Shown here: positions 45,301-54,715 of the stretch, piece after piece
Numbering within the stretch: the stretch's first letter is position 1
Layout: each line of letters begins with the position of its first letter
DNA from: Hippasteria phrygiana
Lineage: Eukaryota > Echinodermata > Asteroidea > Valvatida > Goniasteridae
Assembly (NCBI GenBank): GCA_037893225.1
Contig: JAZGUH010000768.1
Location: forward strand, 1 to 64,000
DNA length: 64,000 bases
Direction of reading: 5' to 3'
Notes under the pieces: generated by a model
The model's input: only the letters and a program-made list of their open reading frames with translations
What the model was told of the DNA's origin: nothing
Database searches by the model: none
Program-made: the position numbers and the translations under genes

Positions 45301-48300
45301 TTTTGTCTGTTTTGACTTTCCAACAGAGCAAGAAAGCAGGTGCAACCTCGTCTTCGAGGCCAAGGAGCACCGGGGGTGGCATGGCAGCCCCCGGTCTCCT
45401 CCCCCCACCCCCGGGAGCTAAAATACCCACACTAACCCCGCCCGGGCAAGGTGCAATGATGCCCCAGTCGGGTGGCCAGACGGTACCTGGGGGTTTCGCT
45501 GCCCCACCCATGCAGCAGCAACAGCAACAGCCAAATCTTGAACAGCAGACGCCCAACAATAATACTAGCTTTTCAGGTAAGCCTTGTGAATACTCATTCT
45601 CTCCGATATGTGGCCAGTAAAGAAATTGGGTTGATCATGCCCAAACCGGAAATATTGTGCCTGTTTTTTATTTGACGGACAACTGTCTGCTTGATAATAC
45701 TTTTGAAATTCATATGGGGAACTATTTAATTTAAAAAGCGACCCCGGGAAGTTGTTGTGTGGCATTGCATGTTGTATGGAGTCCACCCGAACGCAATGGG
45801 ATCCACCATTAACATCAGAGGTAAACATAGGCCTATACATATTTTGTAAAATAAAATCGATACAAGTTGTGACAAATAAAGCTAAGAAGGTTGGATCACA
45901 GTGTATTGTATTTTGTTACTATAAGAAAACATCTTTTATTTCACATACATGCAATATACTCTACCAGTGAAATAAAAAACAACCCTCGTGCTTTACATAC
46001 AATGAATCGGAGCAGGGTTCGCCCCGAACATGAATAATAATTTCACATATATATATGCCTACTCCACCAGTGAAAAAAAAAACAACAACCAATCCTCATG
46101 CTTTACAATGAATCGGAGCACCAGGGTTCGCCCCGAACATGAATAATATGTCTGCAAATCGGGGTTGCATTTTGGCGGTCATGGGCGTCCCTTTCTATTT
46201 CGATGGTTCTCATATTTTTTCGGCTTGAAGGAGAGTCGCTCGGTCGAACAAAAATCTTGGGTAAAAAAATACTGGTTGAATACATCTGTTAGCGGCCCGG
46301 TTATTCTGCTACAAAGATCTCCTGACAAGTGACAATTGGATGGACACATCATGTACATGGAGGTTTATTTCTTCTTTATGTATGTAACAAACTCTGCAGA
46401 CACGGGGTGTGTACAGTACTTAATACGTCTCTGTACGTACGTGTATACACGTAATATAACCGCATTGGCCCTTCCTGTTGCCACGTGCGTGAATACACCC
46501 ATACAACACAGTGTACAATCGTTCAATTAGTGTCTCTGGTGATTGCACTTGTGAATTGCCAGTGCGTGCAGTCTATTTTGACTTGTCGAGTCACTGCGAA
46601 ATGCAGCGCGCGTTGCGTGGCGACTATTAATAGTCGCGCGGCCGTGTGGTTTGTAAACTAGTCGCGACATGCTGAACACTAGTCGCCGAATAACGACTAG
46701 TCGACTATCTGAAAATTGATAGTCGCGACTACCAATGCCTTTTAATAGTCGCGACTAGTCGCGCTAGTCGCCCACGCCTAGCTGGTATGCATTGAGTTGT
46801 CAAGGGTCAAACTTTTTATCCAGAACGGCTCAAAACTGACCACCAACTCTGCCAGTGCTTGGCCATGAATTCACTCACCGAAACGCCCTGCCCACGTACC
46901 CCAGCAAAGTCCAAGATTTCCACAAGTCTCATACCCTCATGTACCAAATCAAAGAAAATTCAACAGGGTCACCCTGGGCCTTTGGAACTAAACCTAACAA
47001 AACTCAACACCACATTGAACCCCTGCGGTACTAAATCAAACAAAATTCAACACAACCTGCTGTTGGAGTTTGTAAGGTTTGGGGTAGTTAGGATTAAAGT
47101 CCGTTTTGGATCAGTTCGTTTTACAGTTTCGAGTTGGCCACTTGAATGGCCAGACTTGTTTAATTTTAGTAGATTCAGAAAGCTTCATGCCACACAGTCT
47201 GTATTCCCTCAGCAATTGATTTTTTTCTTCTATCAATTGTTCAAATTGGATATTTAATTCTGACAAATTTTGTTTTGGCATCTGCGACCATCCGAATGAA
47301 AGGTTTGTACTCTTGGTTTTCTTACTTCGTAAGAAAATACATTTCTTCTCTATATCTACCTCGTAAGATACCAAAAAAAAAAAAAAAAAAAATGAAAACA
47401 GGAAATAAACAGCATTGGAAAAACAAGTAATTTGTTTGAACAAGTTGGATTCGGTTATGAGTACCAAGTCAACTCGCTTTATTCTTCTGACTCTTATTTA
47501 TACAACTCAAATTCACAACTGAAATTCACATTCCGTCTTGTCCAATTACTGGGCCACCGATAAAGCTACAAATATTAATGACAAGATTGTGCCTCATATG
47601 CCGAGGGATTTAGAAGGCAGAAGCTCAGCCTCGATGTTAGGCTGGAGGTAAGCGTGTCTAGCTTTGTCGGTCTTCCATCTGCCATGACGCGCTACTAACC
47701 AAGAAGGTACAAGCGCATTACTCGCTGCAGATGCACCGCCTGACCTAAGGCTGTGAAGACCGAACTGAGTAATATCAGGTACAAAAGGCTTAATGGCTGC
47801 AAGTACCATCTCACGTGTTCTCGTGTAACTTAAAGGCTTAGAAGTGGCAACAAGCCCCGTCTTAGAATTAGTTAAACGGCGTACAACTGGTAATTCAGAG
47901 TCGGGATTATCGCCCAAGGCTAACAAATATCGTTCGGCAATGGCAACAGGGCAAGTAGGTTTAAATGTTCGGGCAATGGTAACGGTGTTGCCCTGCCGAA
48001 ACTGATCCGTTTTAGATTTGACTAAATATATGAGAAGTCGATCTGGGTAAAAAGTACAATCTGTACGTCTAATATTGGTGATGTCATCGAATCGGAGGAA
48101 ACCAGCGTAACTCAAAAAACAAATGCATAAAGTTCGAAGATCCGACAAAGTGGCACCAGGCTGTCCATGGCTCGCCAACATCTTCTCCAGAGTATCCGGA
48201 GTAATGGGCTCCTTTCTTTTTGTCGGAGCGGCGCATTGCCGGTTGTATCCCTGTAGCGCCGTCTTGAATAAGGCATCGTCCGTGGGTGACGGGAGCCCGG

Positions 48301-50138
48301 CCAGGGAATGGGCCCATTTTGCGGCTGCTGCAATGGCGTTTGCGGCTGTCTTTGCTCCAGATGACTGGGAGAGATGAGCAAGGTAGAGGCACAAATGGTA
48401 AGGGGCAGCCGGAAAGGCCTGGATGCCAGTTTTTGAATTAGCCCATTTCCCCCAGCTGATCCACGTGAGCGAGTATTTGGCTACTGTCGACGAAGCCTTG
48501 GCCGACGTCAAGAGGATTGGAAGCTCCGTTTCGGCGAGGTCGACCAAAAAGGGGGTCATTCAAGGTAGACTTGCGCAAGTCCCATACTCCTACAAAAGAA
48601 CAGCAAACATTCGGCAGAAATTTGCCTAATATATAGAGTTGGAACGGCACAAAACCGTAGCCTTGGTAATATTACTGCCATAAAGGCTGACCCCGGCAAA
48701 AGGCCCGTGGTAATAACCGTCTTCTCTTTTTGGACATGAGAAACGGGGAAACTGACGTGGTTAGATTGCATGGCGTTTGGCACCACGGTCCGGCAAGTGT
48801 TTGCAGGCACGCGGAGGCCACGAAAAACCCCTACTTTTTAGAGGAAACGTGGTTGCGTCCAAGGGTGCCGAACGAGGGCGCACTCCCTTGTTCCATGCTT
48901 TCAAAACGTCAAACAAAAAAATGGGTTAAGGGTGGGCTGGGGTTAAAGCAAGGTGTGACCGGTCAAACCGAGAAGGAACTAGCATTGCTAAGCACACTCG
49001 TTTTATACTCCTAATGGAGTATGCAGCACAATGCGCTGTGACACGGCTCAATGAGCCCTTCTGTCGTGCGATAACGAGAAGAAATTCCACTTTTTTTTCG
49101 CACCTCTAATGCACAAAAAAGTACCCCCTGAAGGACTTTAATTGTCGGACGACGACAAATTCAACATTTTTTTGAAAGTTATCATTCGAAAAGTAAAGGT
49201 GGCCAGATTGTTTCATTTCATGTCTCATTTAAATTGAATAACTAGAAGAAAAAAGACTGTAGTGAAACTATTATGGTGAAACTCCAAAACAGCTCAGACC
49301 GTACATCTTTATAGTTCCTAGCCAAAATGATCAGTGACAGTCGGTTAATGGATCAACATGACCTTTGACCTCCACATATTGTTTTGCCTCAATAAGCAGA
49401 ATACAATTGACATTTTTGCTTCTGTTTTCCCAAAGGTGGAAATAATCAACCGCAGAGCAATGTGGATCTACTGGGAGGCTTTGGAGGGCCTGCCATGTCA
49501 CAACCCACCCCACAACCCATGACACAACCCCCGACACAGCAGCCCCAGGGGTCAACAGACTGGGGAGATTTCACAAGCGCACAGTAAGCATGATGATTGG
49601 ATGATATTTTAAGGTTTTTTTTCTTCCAAATTGCATTGTAGTGACATAAACCATTCCTATTTTATACACTCCCATGAAATAAGGTTACTTTGCCTAGCTT
49701 TGCATAGTGGTCCGGCTGACTCACAAACCGGGTTAGGATTTTGGGTCAGTGGTTACCATGACAACTGTTGATTTACCAGTGTTTAAGGGAATGCGTTCAC
49801 AAATGCTACCAATATGACCAAAGATAATTGCCATCACTTCTGTCGATTAAGCCATGCAGATAGCACCATTAGAAAGATCTGAAAAGCTCTTTGAGTTGGT
49901 ATGAGGATCATGTACAAATAGCAAAAAACACCAGCACTACAGGTTGTTGAAACATAGTGAATATATCTGTTGTTTAGATGCTCTGGTGTGTGGTTTCCTT
50001 ATCAAGAAACCTCGACATTGGTAACGAAAGGGTTAATCTAAAGAGTGATTATTTGCATATGTTTATCCACAATAACCAGAGCTATTCCTTTGTCTGTCAA
50101 GGTCCGGAAACAGTAATCCTGGCTGGGTGACTTTCTGA
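33288..50138 (+). CDS. NECAP: NECAP, adaptin-ear-binding coat-associated protein (complete, 8 exons)
   Basis: NECAP proteins are cytosolic accessory factors of clathrin-mediated endocytosis that bind the AP-2 adaptor. Exons read: 33288-33382, 38292-38389, 39997-40098, 41449-41530, 42546-42648, 45327-45576, 49436-49583 and 50102-50138. All junctions are GT-AG and phases match, giving 915 nt and 304 residues (vertebrate NECAPs are about 275). Residues 1-160 form the PHear domain, with family blocks [41 protein letters not shown] and [17 protein letters not shown]. Then comes a Pro/Gln-rich linker. W286GDF289 and the C-terminal W301VTF304 match known adaptor-ear-binding WxxF motifs. The start ATG opens the first conserved block. 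The reading frame is intact, although the introns hold many mobile elements. I saw no AATAAA within about 500 bp after the stop. Identification is very secure; whether it equals NECAP1 or NECAP2 is not decidable here. Confidence 0.96.
33830..34165 (+). repeat. Left array of MS-D
   Basis: About thirteen perfect 15-bp units with CTTCGCCCTCAACCA, then seven to nine variable 14-17-bp units with CTTCGCCCAAA. Long open frames on both strands are artefacts of repetition. Confidence 0.93.
34530..34625 (+). mobile_element. tRNA-derived SINE head fragment inside MS-D
   Basis: GACAATTTGGGAGACCGCC, CATAGGGCAAAATAGCTCA, then GTATAGAGCGCTGGTACGGT, the SINE head. It shows that MS-D carries foreign sequence between its arms. 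Confidence 0.6.
34760..35055 (-). repeat. Right array of MS-D
   Basis: About fourteen near-perfect 16-bp units GGGCGAAGTGGTTTTT, then GCGTTTGGGCGAAGTG variants at the outer end. The core complements the left array. Confidence 0.93.
35346..36273. mobile_element. Hairpin element with ~365-bp near-identical arms
   Basis: The left arm (about 35346-35712) and right arm (about 35905-36273) are inverted copies differing at only a few positions, with a 190-bp spacer. The outer ends read AAGGATATTCC / GGAATATCCTT. Each arm carries a GCGCATGCGCA-type word (degraded on the left) and a GCCATGTTCATCTCGGCTG segment leading to GGTGAGTAAA, which resembles a promoter plus first exon with splice donor. It abuts the SINE tail; no clear target duplication. 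Confidence 0.82.
36478..36655 (+). repeat. Solo CACTTCGCCC array in NECAP intron 1
   Basis: About eleven units of 16 bp (CACTTCGCCCAAACCC, then AAGCCC). It has the same core as MS-D and a similar inner junction (CGCCCATGC followed by a TATGCCC- or CATGCCC-like word). No inverted partner nearby, so it is probably a single arm left from a related element. Confidence 0.85.
37242..37842. mobile_element. MITE with ATGCCTAATTCACATTTG ends, rich in CGTACGG
   Basis: ATGCCTAATTCACATTTG at the left; CAAATGTGAATTAGGCAT at the right. The interior is GC-rich with many CGTACGGA and CGCACGG words, like a cousin of 26288-26981. No clear target duplication. It lies in NECAP intron 1. Confidence 0.8.
38292..38389 (+). 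CDS. NECAP: NECAP exon 2
   Basis: Follows TCCTGCAG. It encodes [17 protein letters not shown] and then [15 protein letters not shown], matching the second conserved block of the PHear domain. The donor is GTATAA after one base of a Gly codon. Confidence 0.95.
38440..39264. mobile_element. Second TTCGAATATTCG MITE, interrupted
   Basis: The left end TAGGGCTGTTCATTTTCG and right end AATATTCGCTATATTCGGG match the 1658-1973 family. The copy is split by a TTAA-flanked MITE at 38825-39143. It lies in NECAP intron 2. Confidence 0.7.
38825..39143. mobile_element. TTAA-flanked MITE with CCTCAATCCTCCAAAATCC repeats
   Basis: TTAACCCTAAC at the left and GTTAGGGTTAA at the right are inverted ends including the TTAA. 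The interior is a degenerate array of CCTCAATCCTCCAAAATCC. Same family as 3437-3760. Confidence 0.8.
39301..39669. mobile_element. MITE with GGAAAGATTTTAC ends, 8-bp duplication
   Basis: The ends are GGAAAGATTTTACC and GTAAAATCATTTTC. GAGAAATC flanks both sides (39293-39300 and 39670-39677). It is related over its length to 28671-29151. It lies in NECAP intron 2. Confidence 0.78.
39997..40098 (+). CDS. NECAP: NECAP exon 3
   Basis: Follows TGTCACAG. It encodes [20 protein letters not shown] and then [14 protein letters not shown], the conserved central PHear strand region. Phase requires the exon to end after GATGGAG with donor GTCGGT; the nearby GTAATC would put the next exon out of frame. 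The result is one residue shorter than vertebrate NECAP at this point. Confidence 0.92.
40498..40620 (-). mobile_element. tRNA-derived SINE (minus strand)
   Basis: On the minus strand: a TAGAGCGCCGGTACGGTATT head, B box GGTTCGAATCC, then CTCCTGCCACTTTTCTTTG. It matches 3115-3215 and 34530-34625. It lies in NECAP intron 3. Confidence 0.75.
41449..41530 (+). CDS. NECAP: NECAP exon 4
   Basis: Follows CCCGACAG. It encodes [19 protein letters not shown] and then NVTLQDHF, the most conserved NECAP block. It ends AA before GTGAGT, and the split Lys codon is completed by exon 5. Confidence 0.95.
42546..42648 (+). CDS. NECAP: NECAP exon 5
   Basis: Follows AACCGTAG. It encodes [17 protein letters not shown] and then [17 protein letters not shown], the end of the folded PHear domain. 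The donor GTAAGT falls between codons. Confidence 0.95.
42925..45129. mobile_element. hAT-like element in NECAP intron 5
   Basis: The ends are TAGTGCTGGGCGATA and its imperfect complement ATATCGTCAGCCCTA. A perfect 8-bp duplication GTATGGAT flanks it (42917-42924 and 45130-45137). Both the length of the duplication and the termini fit hAT elements. AT-rich ATCGATAT-type subterminal repeats are present at both ends. It contains one open segment (44119-44427) of unknown origin and no recognisable full transposase. Confidence 0.85.
44119..44427 (+). other. Open segment with acceptor inside the hAT-like element
   Basis: 103 codons open after [68 protein letters not shown] and on. There is a CxxC and several His. 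It could be a captured exon or a transposase remnant. Not recognised. Confidence 0.35.
45327..45576 (+). CDS. NECAP: NECAP exon 6 (Pro/Gln-rich linker)
   Basis: Follows TTTCCAACAG. It starts [12 protein letters not shown], matching the Lys-rich start of the disordered tail, and continues with runs of proline, glycine and glutamine (six consecutive Gln near the end). It ends TCAG before GTAAGC. The 84-residue linker segment is longer than in vertebrates and accounts for much of the extra protein length. Confidence 0.92.
46590..46790. repeat. TAGTCGCGACTA-rich palindromic region
   Basis: Many copies of TAGTCGCGACTA and CGACTAGTCG in 200 bp. It resembles the subterminal part of a hAT-type MITE; exact ends not found. 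Confidence 0.6.
47594..48559 (-). CDS. Tyrosine recombinase of a DIRS/Crypton-like mobile element
   Basis: This 321-residue uninterrupted ORF has the tyrosine-recombinase active site in order: Arg156 in GFLRFDD, a Lys near 181-183 (KSKTDQ), H269-S-L-R272 in [13 protein letters not shown]292/W295 in RHGRWK, and the nucleophile Tyr304 in RHAYLQ. Such enzymes cut and rejoin DNA through a 3'-phosphotyrosine and mobilise DIRS-like retroelements and Cryptons. It lies antisense inside NECAP intron 6. A stop codon directly precedes the ATG, so no longer upstream reading frame exists without splicing. I saw no reverse transcriptase, RNase H or gag nearby, nor inverted ends. It may be a Crypton, a truncated DIRS element or a domesticated copy. 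The intact frame and complete catalytic set suggest recent arrival or selection. Confidence 0.85.
   Translation of the reverse strand: MTPFLVDLAETELPILLTSAKASSTVAKYSLTWISWGKWANSKTGIQAFPAAPYHLCLYLAHLSQSSGAKTAANAIAAAAKWAHSLAGLPSPTDDALFKTALQGYNRQCAAPTKRKEPITPDTLEKMLASHGQPGATLSDLRTLCICFLSYAGFLRFDDITNIRRTDCTFYPDRLLIYLVKSKTDQFRQGNTVTIARTFKPTCPVAIAERYLLALGDNPDSELPVVRRLTNSKTGLVATSKPLSYTRTREMVLAAIKPFVPDITQFGLHSLRSGGASAASNALVPSWLVARHGRWKTDKARHAYLQPNIEAELLPSKSLGI
49436..49583 (+). CDS. NECAP: NECAP exon 7 (WGDF motif)
   Basis: Follows TTTTCCCAAAG. It encodes a Gln/Pro-rich stretch with VDLLGGFGG and ends [11 protein letters not shown]. The WGDF matches the conserved internal WxxF adaptor-ear-binding motif. 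The donor is GTAAGC. Confidence 0.93.
50102..50138 (+). CDS. NECAP: NECAP exon 8 (C-terminal WVTF, stop)
   Basis: Follows CTGTCAAG. It encodes [11 protein letters not shown] then TGA. The terminal WVTF corresponds to the C-terminal WVQF of vertebrate NECAP, which binds the AP-2 alpha ear. The exon is only 37 bp and is phase-consistent with exon 7. Confidence 0.93.
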
Positions 50139-50719
50139 GATTGATGGCACAAGTGTCCAATCATGATCGAGATAAGAGATAAGTCATCCACCAATCACCT
50201 CGCCCCTTTCACACATCCAGTAGACATTCCAGTTATGCCATTGGCTTGAAGGTCTGTGCGGGAGGAGCCAAAGCTACCGTGGTAACTAAACAAAACCCTC
50301 CCCATCCAATCGCTGCTCCCCTTATAAGCAAATCTGGCATAGCTTCAGTAAAACCAATTGCTATTGGATAAAAGCAGCTTTTTAGCTGAGCTCCTCCAGA
50401 AGGTGTTGTTAACATTTGTTAGGAAAGATTGGTGTAAAGATTTTGGCTCATATTCGGCATGTAACCCTTTTGCAGAATAGATTTCGCCAAGTCACATATC
50501 GACACGTAATAGGCATGAATTTGGAAACCAGCCACAGTATGTACATTTTAATAGTCAGTTTGGCTGGTCCCCTTGTATTGTGCTGTATACGTGACGGTGT
50601 ACAGATTAAGTTTTAATCGGGATAGCAGACGTATGAGAAATGCAAATAGAATTTTTTTTTTACCTGCCTCAAATCTGCCTGTAATAATAGTAAACGTTGT
50701 ACAGATATTAAAGTTTAAC

Positions 50720-51546
50720 TAGGGGTGTGCATTAACGGGTAGTACGGGAATCCGGTACCCGATTGGAAAAAAGCACGAGTACCTGGGTACCCGTTAAACA
50801 AAGCCAATCCCAAAAATTAAATCTCGGAATTGCTGTTAAAAAATGTTCGTAAAGATCCGCACGTTAACTCTTTCACTACGGTATTATAATGGGGGCTGTG
50901 ATGTAATTGTTTTACAGAATGTTTACAACGAGCCGCTCTTAGCGGCTTGCCGGCAGGAATAGGCTTTTGTTGAGCCGCAGTGAGCGGCGCGCCGTAGCGA
51001 AAGAGTTAATACTACCACATCGGTGCATCAATGTAGCAATATGCAAGTGTGTACAGTGAGCTCTATACAGCTTTACAGTTTAAATTGAATTTTTGCAAGC
51101 GTCATAAACATTGATCTGTTTTGCTTTTTCATATACCATTGGTTTCATTTTTAAAATTCCCCCCCACAGATGACATTCAAAAACTTTGTTTCATCTGAGA
51201 AATTGTTTAGTAATATGTTAATTCGGTTACGGGTACTCGACTCTATATTCTGCAACTGGTTCCTGAATTTGGTAGTCAGGTACTCGGGTACCCAGTTCTA
51301 GAGTTGTAACCAAGTCACTTCACAAGTCACTTCACAAGTCACTTCACAAGTCACTTCACAAGTCACTTCACAAGTCACTTCACAAGTCACTTCACAAGTC
51401 ACTTCACAAGTCACTTCACAAGTCTAGTCTCAAGCCATGTAACAAGCTATTCAAACACAAAAGAATTCCTTTGTCATTGTTCATGCCATGTAGCTTGTGA
51501 TCTGGCTTGTGATTACAACTCTGCCGGGTTCAGATGCACATCCCCA
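50720..51546. mobile_element. hAT-like MITE with 8-bp duplication
   Basis: The ends are TAGGGGTGTGCATTAACGG and GATGCACATCCCCA. AGTTTAAC flanks both sides (50712-50719 and 51547-51554). GGTACCCG-type subterminal repeats lie inside each end. A smaller element is nested near its right end. A fragment of the same family is at about 38053-38150. Confidence 0.85.
51299..51523. mobile_element. Nested CAGAGTTG-type MITE containing a 14-bp tandem array
   Basis: The ends TAGAGTTGTAACCA and GATTACAACTCTG are inverted. Flanking CCCAGTTC and CCGGGTTC match at 6 of 8 bases. About nine copies of CACAAGTCACTTCA occupy 51309-51422. The family matches 59224-59437. Confidence 0.7.
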
Positions 51547-52108
51547 AGTTTAACCCATTCTGACACTTGTAACACACCCAACTGGAGTATTTTTTTAGCA
51601 CGGGGCCAACCAACATAATTTATTTTGTCTTTGTGTTGATAATTAAGTAAAACAATGAAATTTCATGAAGGCTTGTTTTCTCATGCGTTCATCATTATTT
51701 CACAGCAGTTCAGAGCAATTTTCCGTTTTTCAATTTTTGTGAACTTTGAAGCAATTGGGCCCCACATGCCTTTAAGTAAGGGACCCACGATACATTAGAG
51801 CCACTAGCATTGTATTCAGGCAATTCATAGTGTAGGGCACCACCAATATTATGCCCCGGAGAGGCCACTTTTCACACCGCGCAATGGGAAAAGGATGGGA
51901 AATGGTGCGAGTCGTTTTACGCTAGGTTAAACGCACTGTATTGACCAGTCCGTTAAGCCCACCTTTTGACGTATTGACCAACTAAAGCTGTGATGGATGT
52001 GTGGTTTGCGAGGCTGTGATTGGTCATTGCATCCATGGGCGGGACCAAATGGATCGGTTCAAGGAATTAAGCAAGTAAGAAGCAACTCTCTGCCAAGTTT
52101 CAGTTCTG

Positions 52109-52270
52109 TTTTCATTATTTTGATGACATCTCTTGCATTAGTCTTTTTTCTTATTCAGTTTGAACAGAGATAGACGTCTTCTTGAACAGAGGTTCAAGAA
52201 GACGTCTATCTCTGTTCAAACTGAATAAGAAAAAAGACTAATGCAAGAGATGTCATCAAAATAATGAAAA
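52109..52270. repeat. Perfect palindrome, 79-bp arms, 4-nt spacer
   Basis: 52109-52187 is the exact complement of 52192-52270, with AGAG between. I compared both arms base by base and found no mismatch. No family resemblance to other repeats here. Confidence 0.95.
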
Positions 52271-52337
52271 CTGCAAAATGTATATTGCCAAGGGCTAAGG
52301 GCAGCCATTGTGATGGCTTAGCAACCCCCTTAGCAGC

Positions 52338-52368
52338 AGCCATAGCCATAGCCATAGCCATAGCCACA
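52338..52368 (+). repeat. (CATAGC)n hexanucleotide repeat
   Basis: Five tandem CATAGC-type units. Not in any gene. Confidence 0.85.
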
Positions 52369-52840
52369 AATTCGGACACAGCCTAATACACTGAAACGTT
52401 ACACTTTGAGATCGTAACAAATAGTGGAAGGAATATGCAAAATAACAATAAGCATGCAGACCAAAAGTTAACTTAAATAACATGTTAGAAATCCAGTTGA
52501 GAAAGAACCTTCTGGAAAGCACAATAAAATCTAAGAAATCTGATTGGAGGGTTTCATAAAACTTTTTTTTGTAAGTGGGGATTGATTTTTGGAGGGGCGG
52601 ACTCTAAAAAATTGTACAGTTTTTTGTTGGCGATGAGGTGTAGAAATTTAAGAAGTATTTTGAGTTCATTTGTTTCAGCTTACAAAAACACCCACATTCT
52701 TCGTAGAAAGTTTGTAATACTGTGTATAGATGTATATCTGTTAATTATGTGAATATGATTTACATACATTTGCATGCATTATGGACTGAATTCGGAATAC
52801 ATGTGCATGTGTAATTGCATTTGCCGTACTTTGTTTCTCC

Positions 52841-53114
52841 ATGGGCCCAGGCCGTTGAAAAGCCTGGCCAAGCCCGGGCCTTCAGGCTTCTATAATAACC
52901 TGGTTGTACACAATAAACTGTTGACTAATGCTGGCATCCAGCCAGCTCCCATTGATCACCCAGACTTGACTTTGTGGCCCGTGAATGGAATGACAACAAA
53001 AGCAATTACTAGTAGATGCTCTATTGTTAGGTGATTTGTGGCTCACAATAGCAAGACTAAAAGCCAGAAGGCCCGGGCGTGGCCAGGCTTTTCAACGGCC
53101 TGGCCCGACCATGG
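52841..53114. mobile_element. MITE with GGCCGTTGAAAAGCCTGGCC arms
   Basis: The arms 52841-52892 and 53063-53114 are near-perfect inverted repeats (GGCCGTTGAAAAGCCTGGCC, then CCCGGGCCTTC). The spacer is 170 bp. Confidence 0.8.
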
Positions 53115-54260
53115 GTTAGGCAGTGCTCCCTTAGATTTGTTTGTATAAGTTTCTTTAGAAAGGTTTATTTGGAAAGGGTTTAGCGGGTGCATTTTTAAAA
53201 ATATGGTTATGTTATTGCCATATGTTTTTTGTCTGTACTGAGGTCAACATAAGAATGTTGCTGCCATTAATTTATTCAGCAACCCTTAGCTCTTTTCTAC
53301 TTTCACCCCGAAAATATATTTCCTTTTTTTTAACTTGCTACATTTCTAGTAATATAAAAGTTAATAACTTTTGAATGGGACATCAAACCAATATAACCAT
53401 GCAAAGCATGGTCAGTTTATCTTTAATTAACTCTTGGGGCAGCAGATATATCAGAAGCCTGCTGCCCTCAGTCGTTCCAAAATGTCAAGGTATTTTGGCC
53501 GCGATGTAGCAGTGAAAAGCAGATTCAGTAAGAATTCTTGAGTTGGCATACTCGGTACTTAATAACGAACAAATAGATCAATGGTTAGTCATTGAAGCTA
53601 AAATAATAGGGTAAAGGTTAGGGTTAGAGTTTGGGATTAGGTTAGGACAATGCATTATGGGTAAAGAACAAATACATGTACTCCACGCAAATACAATGTT
53701 TGTACAAAAAAGCTATTTGCACGAAGTCCCACATACATCCCATGTTACCACAGGCTCGGTGATTGAACATATTTGTAGCTGTCGAAAATAATCGCCATAT
53801 TGGTACAGCTGAAACAAAGATAGCGTTGGGTGCTTTCAACCATGCGTTTGAATTTCTGTGTTGACCAACACGTGGTTTACATGTATTATCATTTCAGTCA
53901 TTGCACTGTGTATGCATGGACATCATTTCTTTTTGGCGTAATTTCACAAGAATAGTGTACATTTTTAATATATTAATGACATACGTGTAGATATACATTA
54001 ACAGTACTGGTATTATTACGTTGCCTAATAACATGCCTCAGTCCGTACGTGCACTGCACTGCCGAAAGAAGGGAAAACATTAGGGAAAACAAACAAATGT
54101 GATCATTAGTTGGTAATAATCATGATATAAAGAATTGGATAGGCTCCATTGAATAACTAAACCGGTTGATTGTTATTCCGACTGTTGTTATACGTAGCGT
54201 TCTACTCTTTGCGTTTTATCCCCTCGCTGCAAAAATGGTGGTGTTAAAATAACGCCCTGG
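53115..54260. other. No gene seen
   Basis: Unassigned intergenic sequence. A degenerate GGTTAGGGTTAG stretch is at 53617-53645. Confidence 0.5.
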
Positions 54261-54715
54261 TTAAACGTAGTATACATCATTTGCTTTTGCTGTAATTTTC
54301 AGAAATAAATGGATTTGGGGGTTAGTATTTTATAGGGTGCTAGCAAATACTGAAACACTGACCCGTTTAAAGATTTGTGTGCATAGATGCTGGGAAAACC
54401 GTAGTCTTCGTAGAGAAGAAAAAAAATATGTTCTAGTAGTCTGGTTCCCTGACCATACTTTAGACAAAACGGAGCAATTTATAGACGTCGGGGAATTATC
54501 AGGTCGGGGAACTAGACTATTTCCAACGATTGTCGGCCGACAATCGTTGGAAAACGATATAAATTTCCACTTTTCCTGAAAATGACAGCACACCATGTGC
54601 CATGACTTCACAGGATGCCTCGAGACTGCTGTTTACTTTCAGTCCAGTACGATATTTTGTAATAATTCAGTAGTTTTGTTCTTTGATGTTTGCAAATGAT
54701 GTATACTACCTTTAA
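54261..54715. mobile_element. TTAA-flanked MITE (GTAGTATACATCATTTGC ends), full copy
   Basis: GTAGTATACATCATTTGC near the left end is the exact complement of the right end, and TTAA borders both. The interior includes the palindrome CAACGATTGTCGGCCGACAA at about 54524. Other copies are at 984-1455, 9669-9815, 10436-10706 and 16128-16480. Confidence 0.85.
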
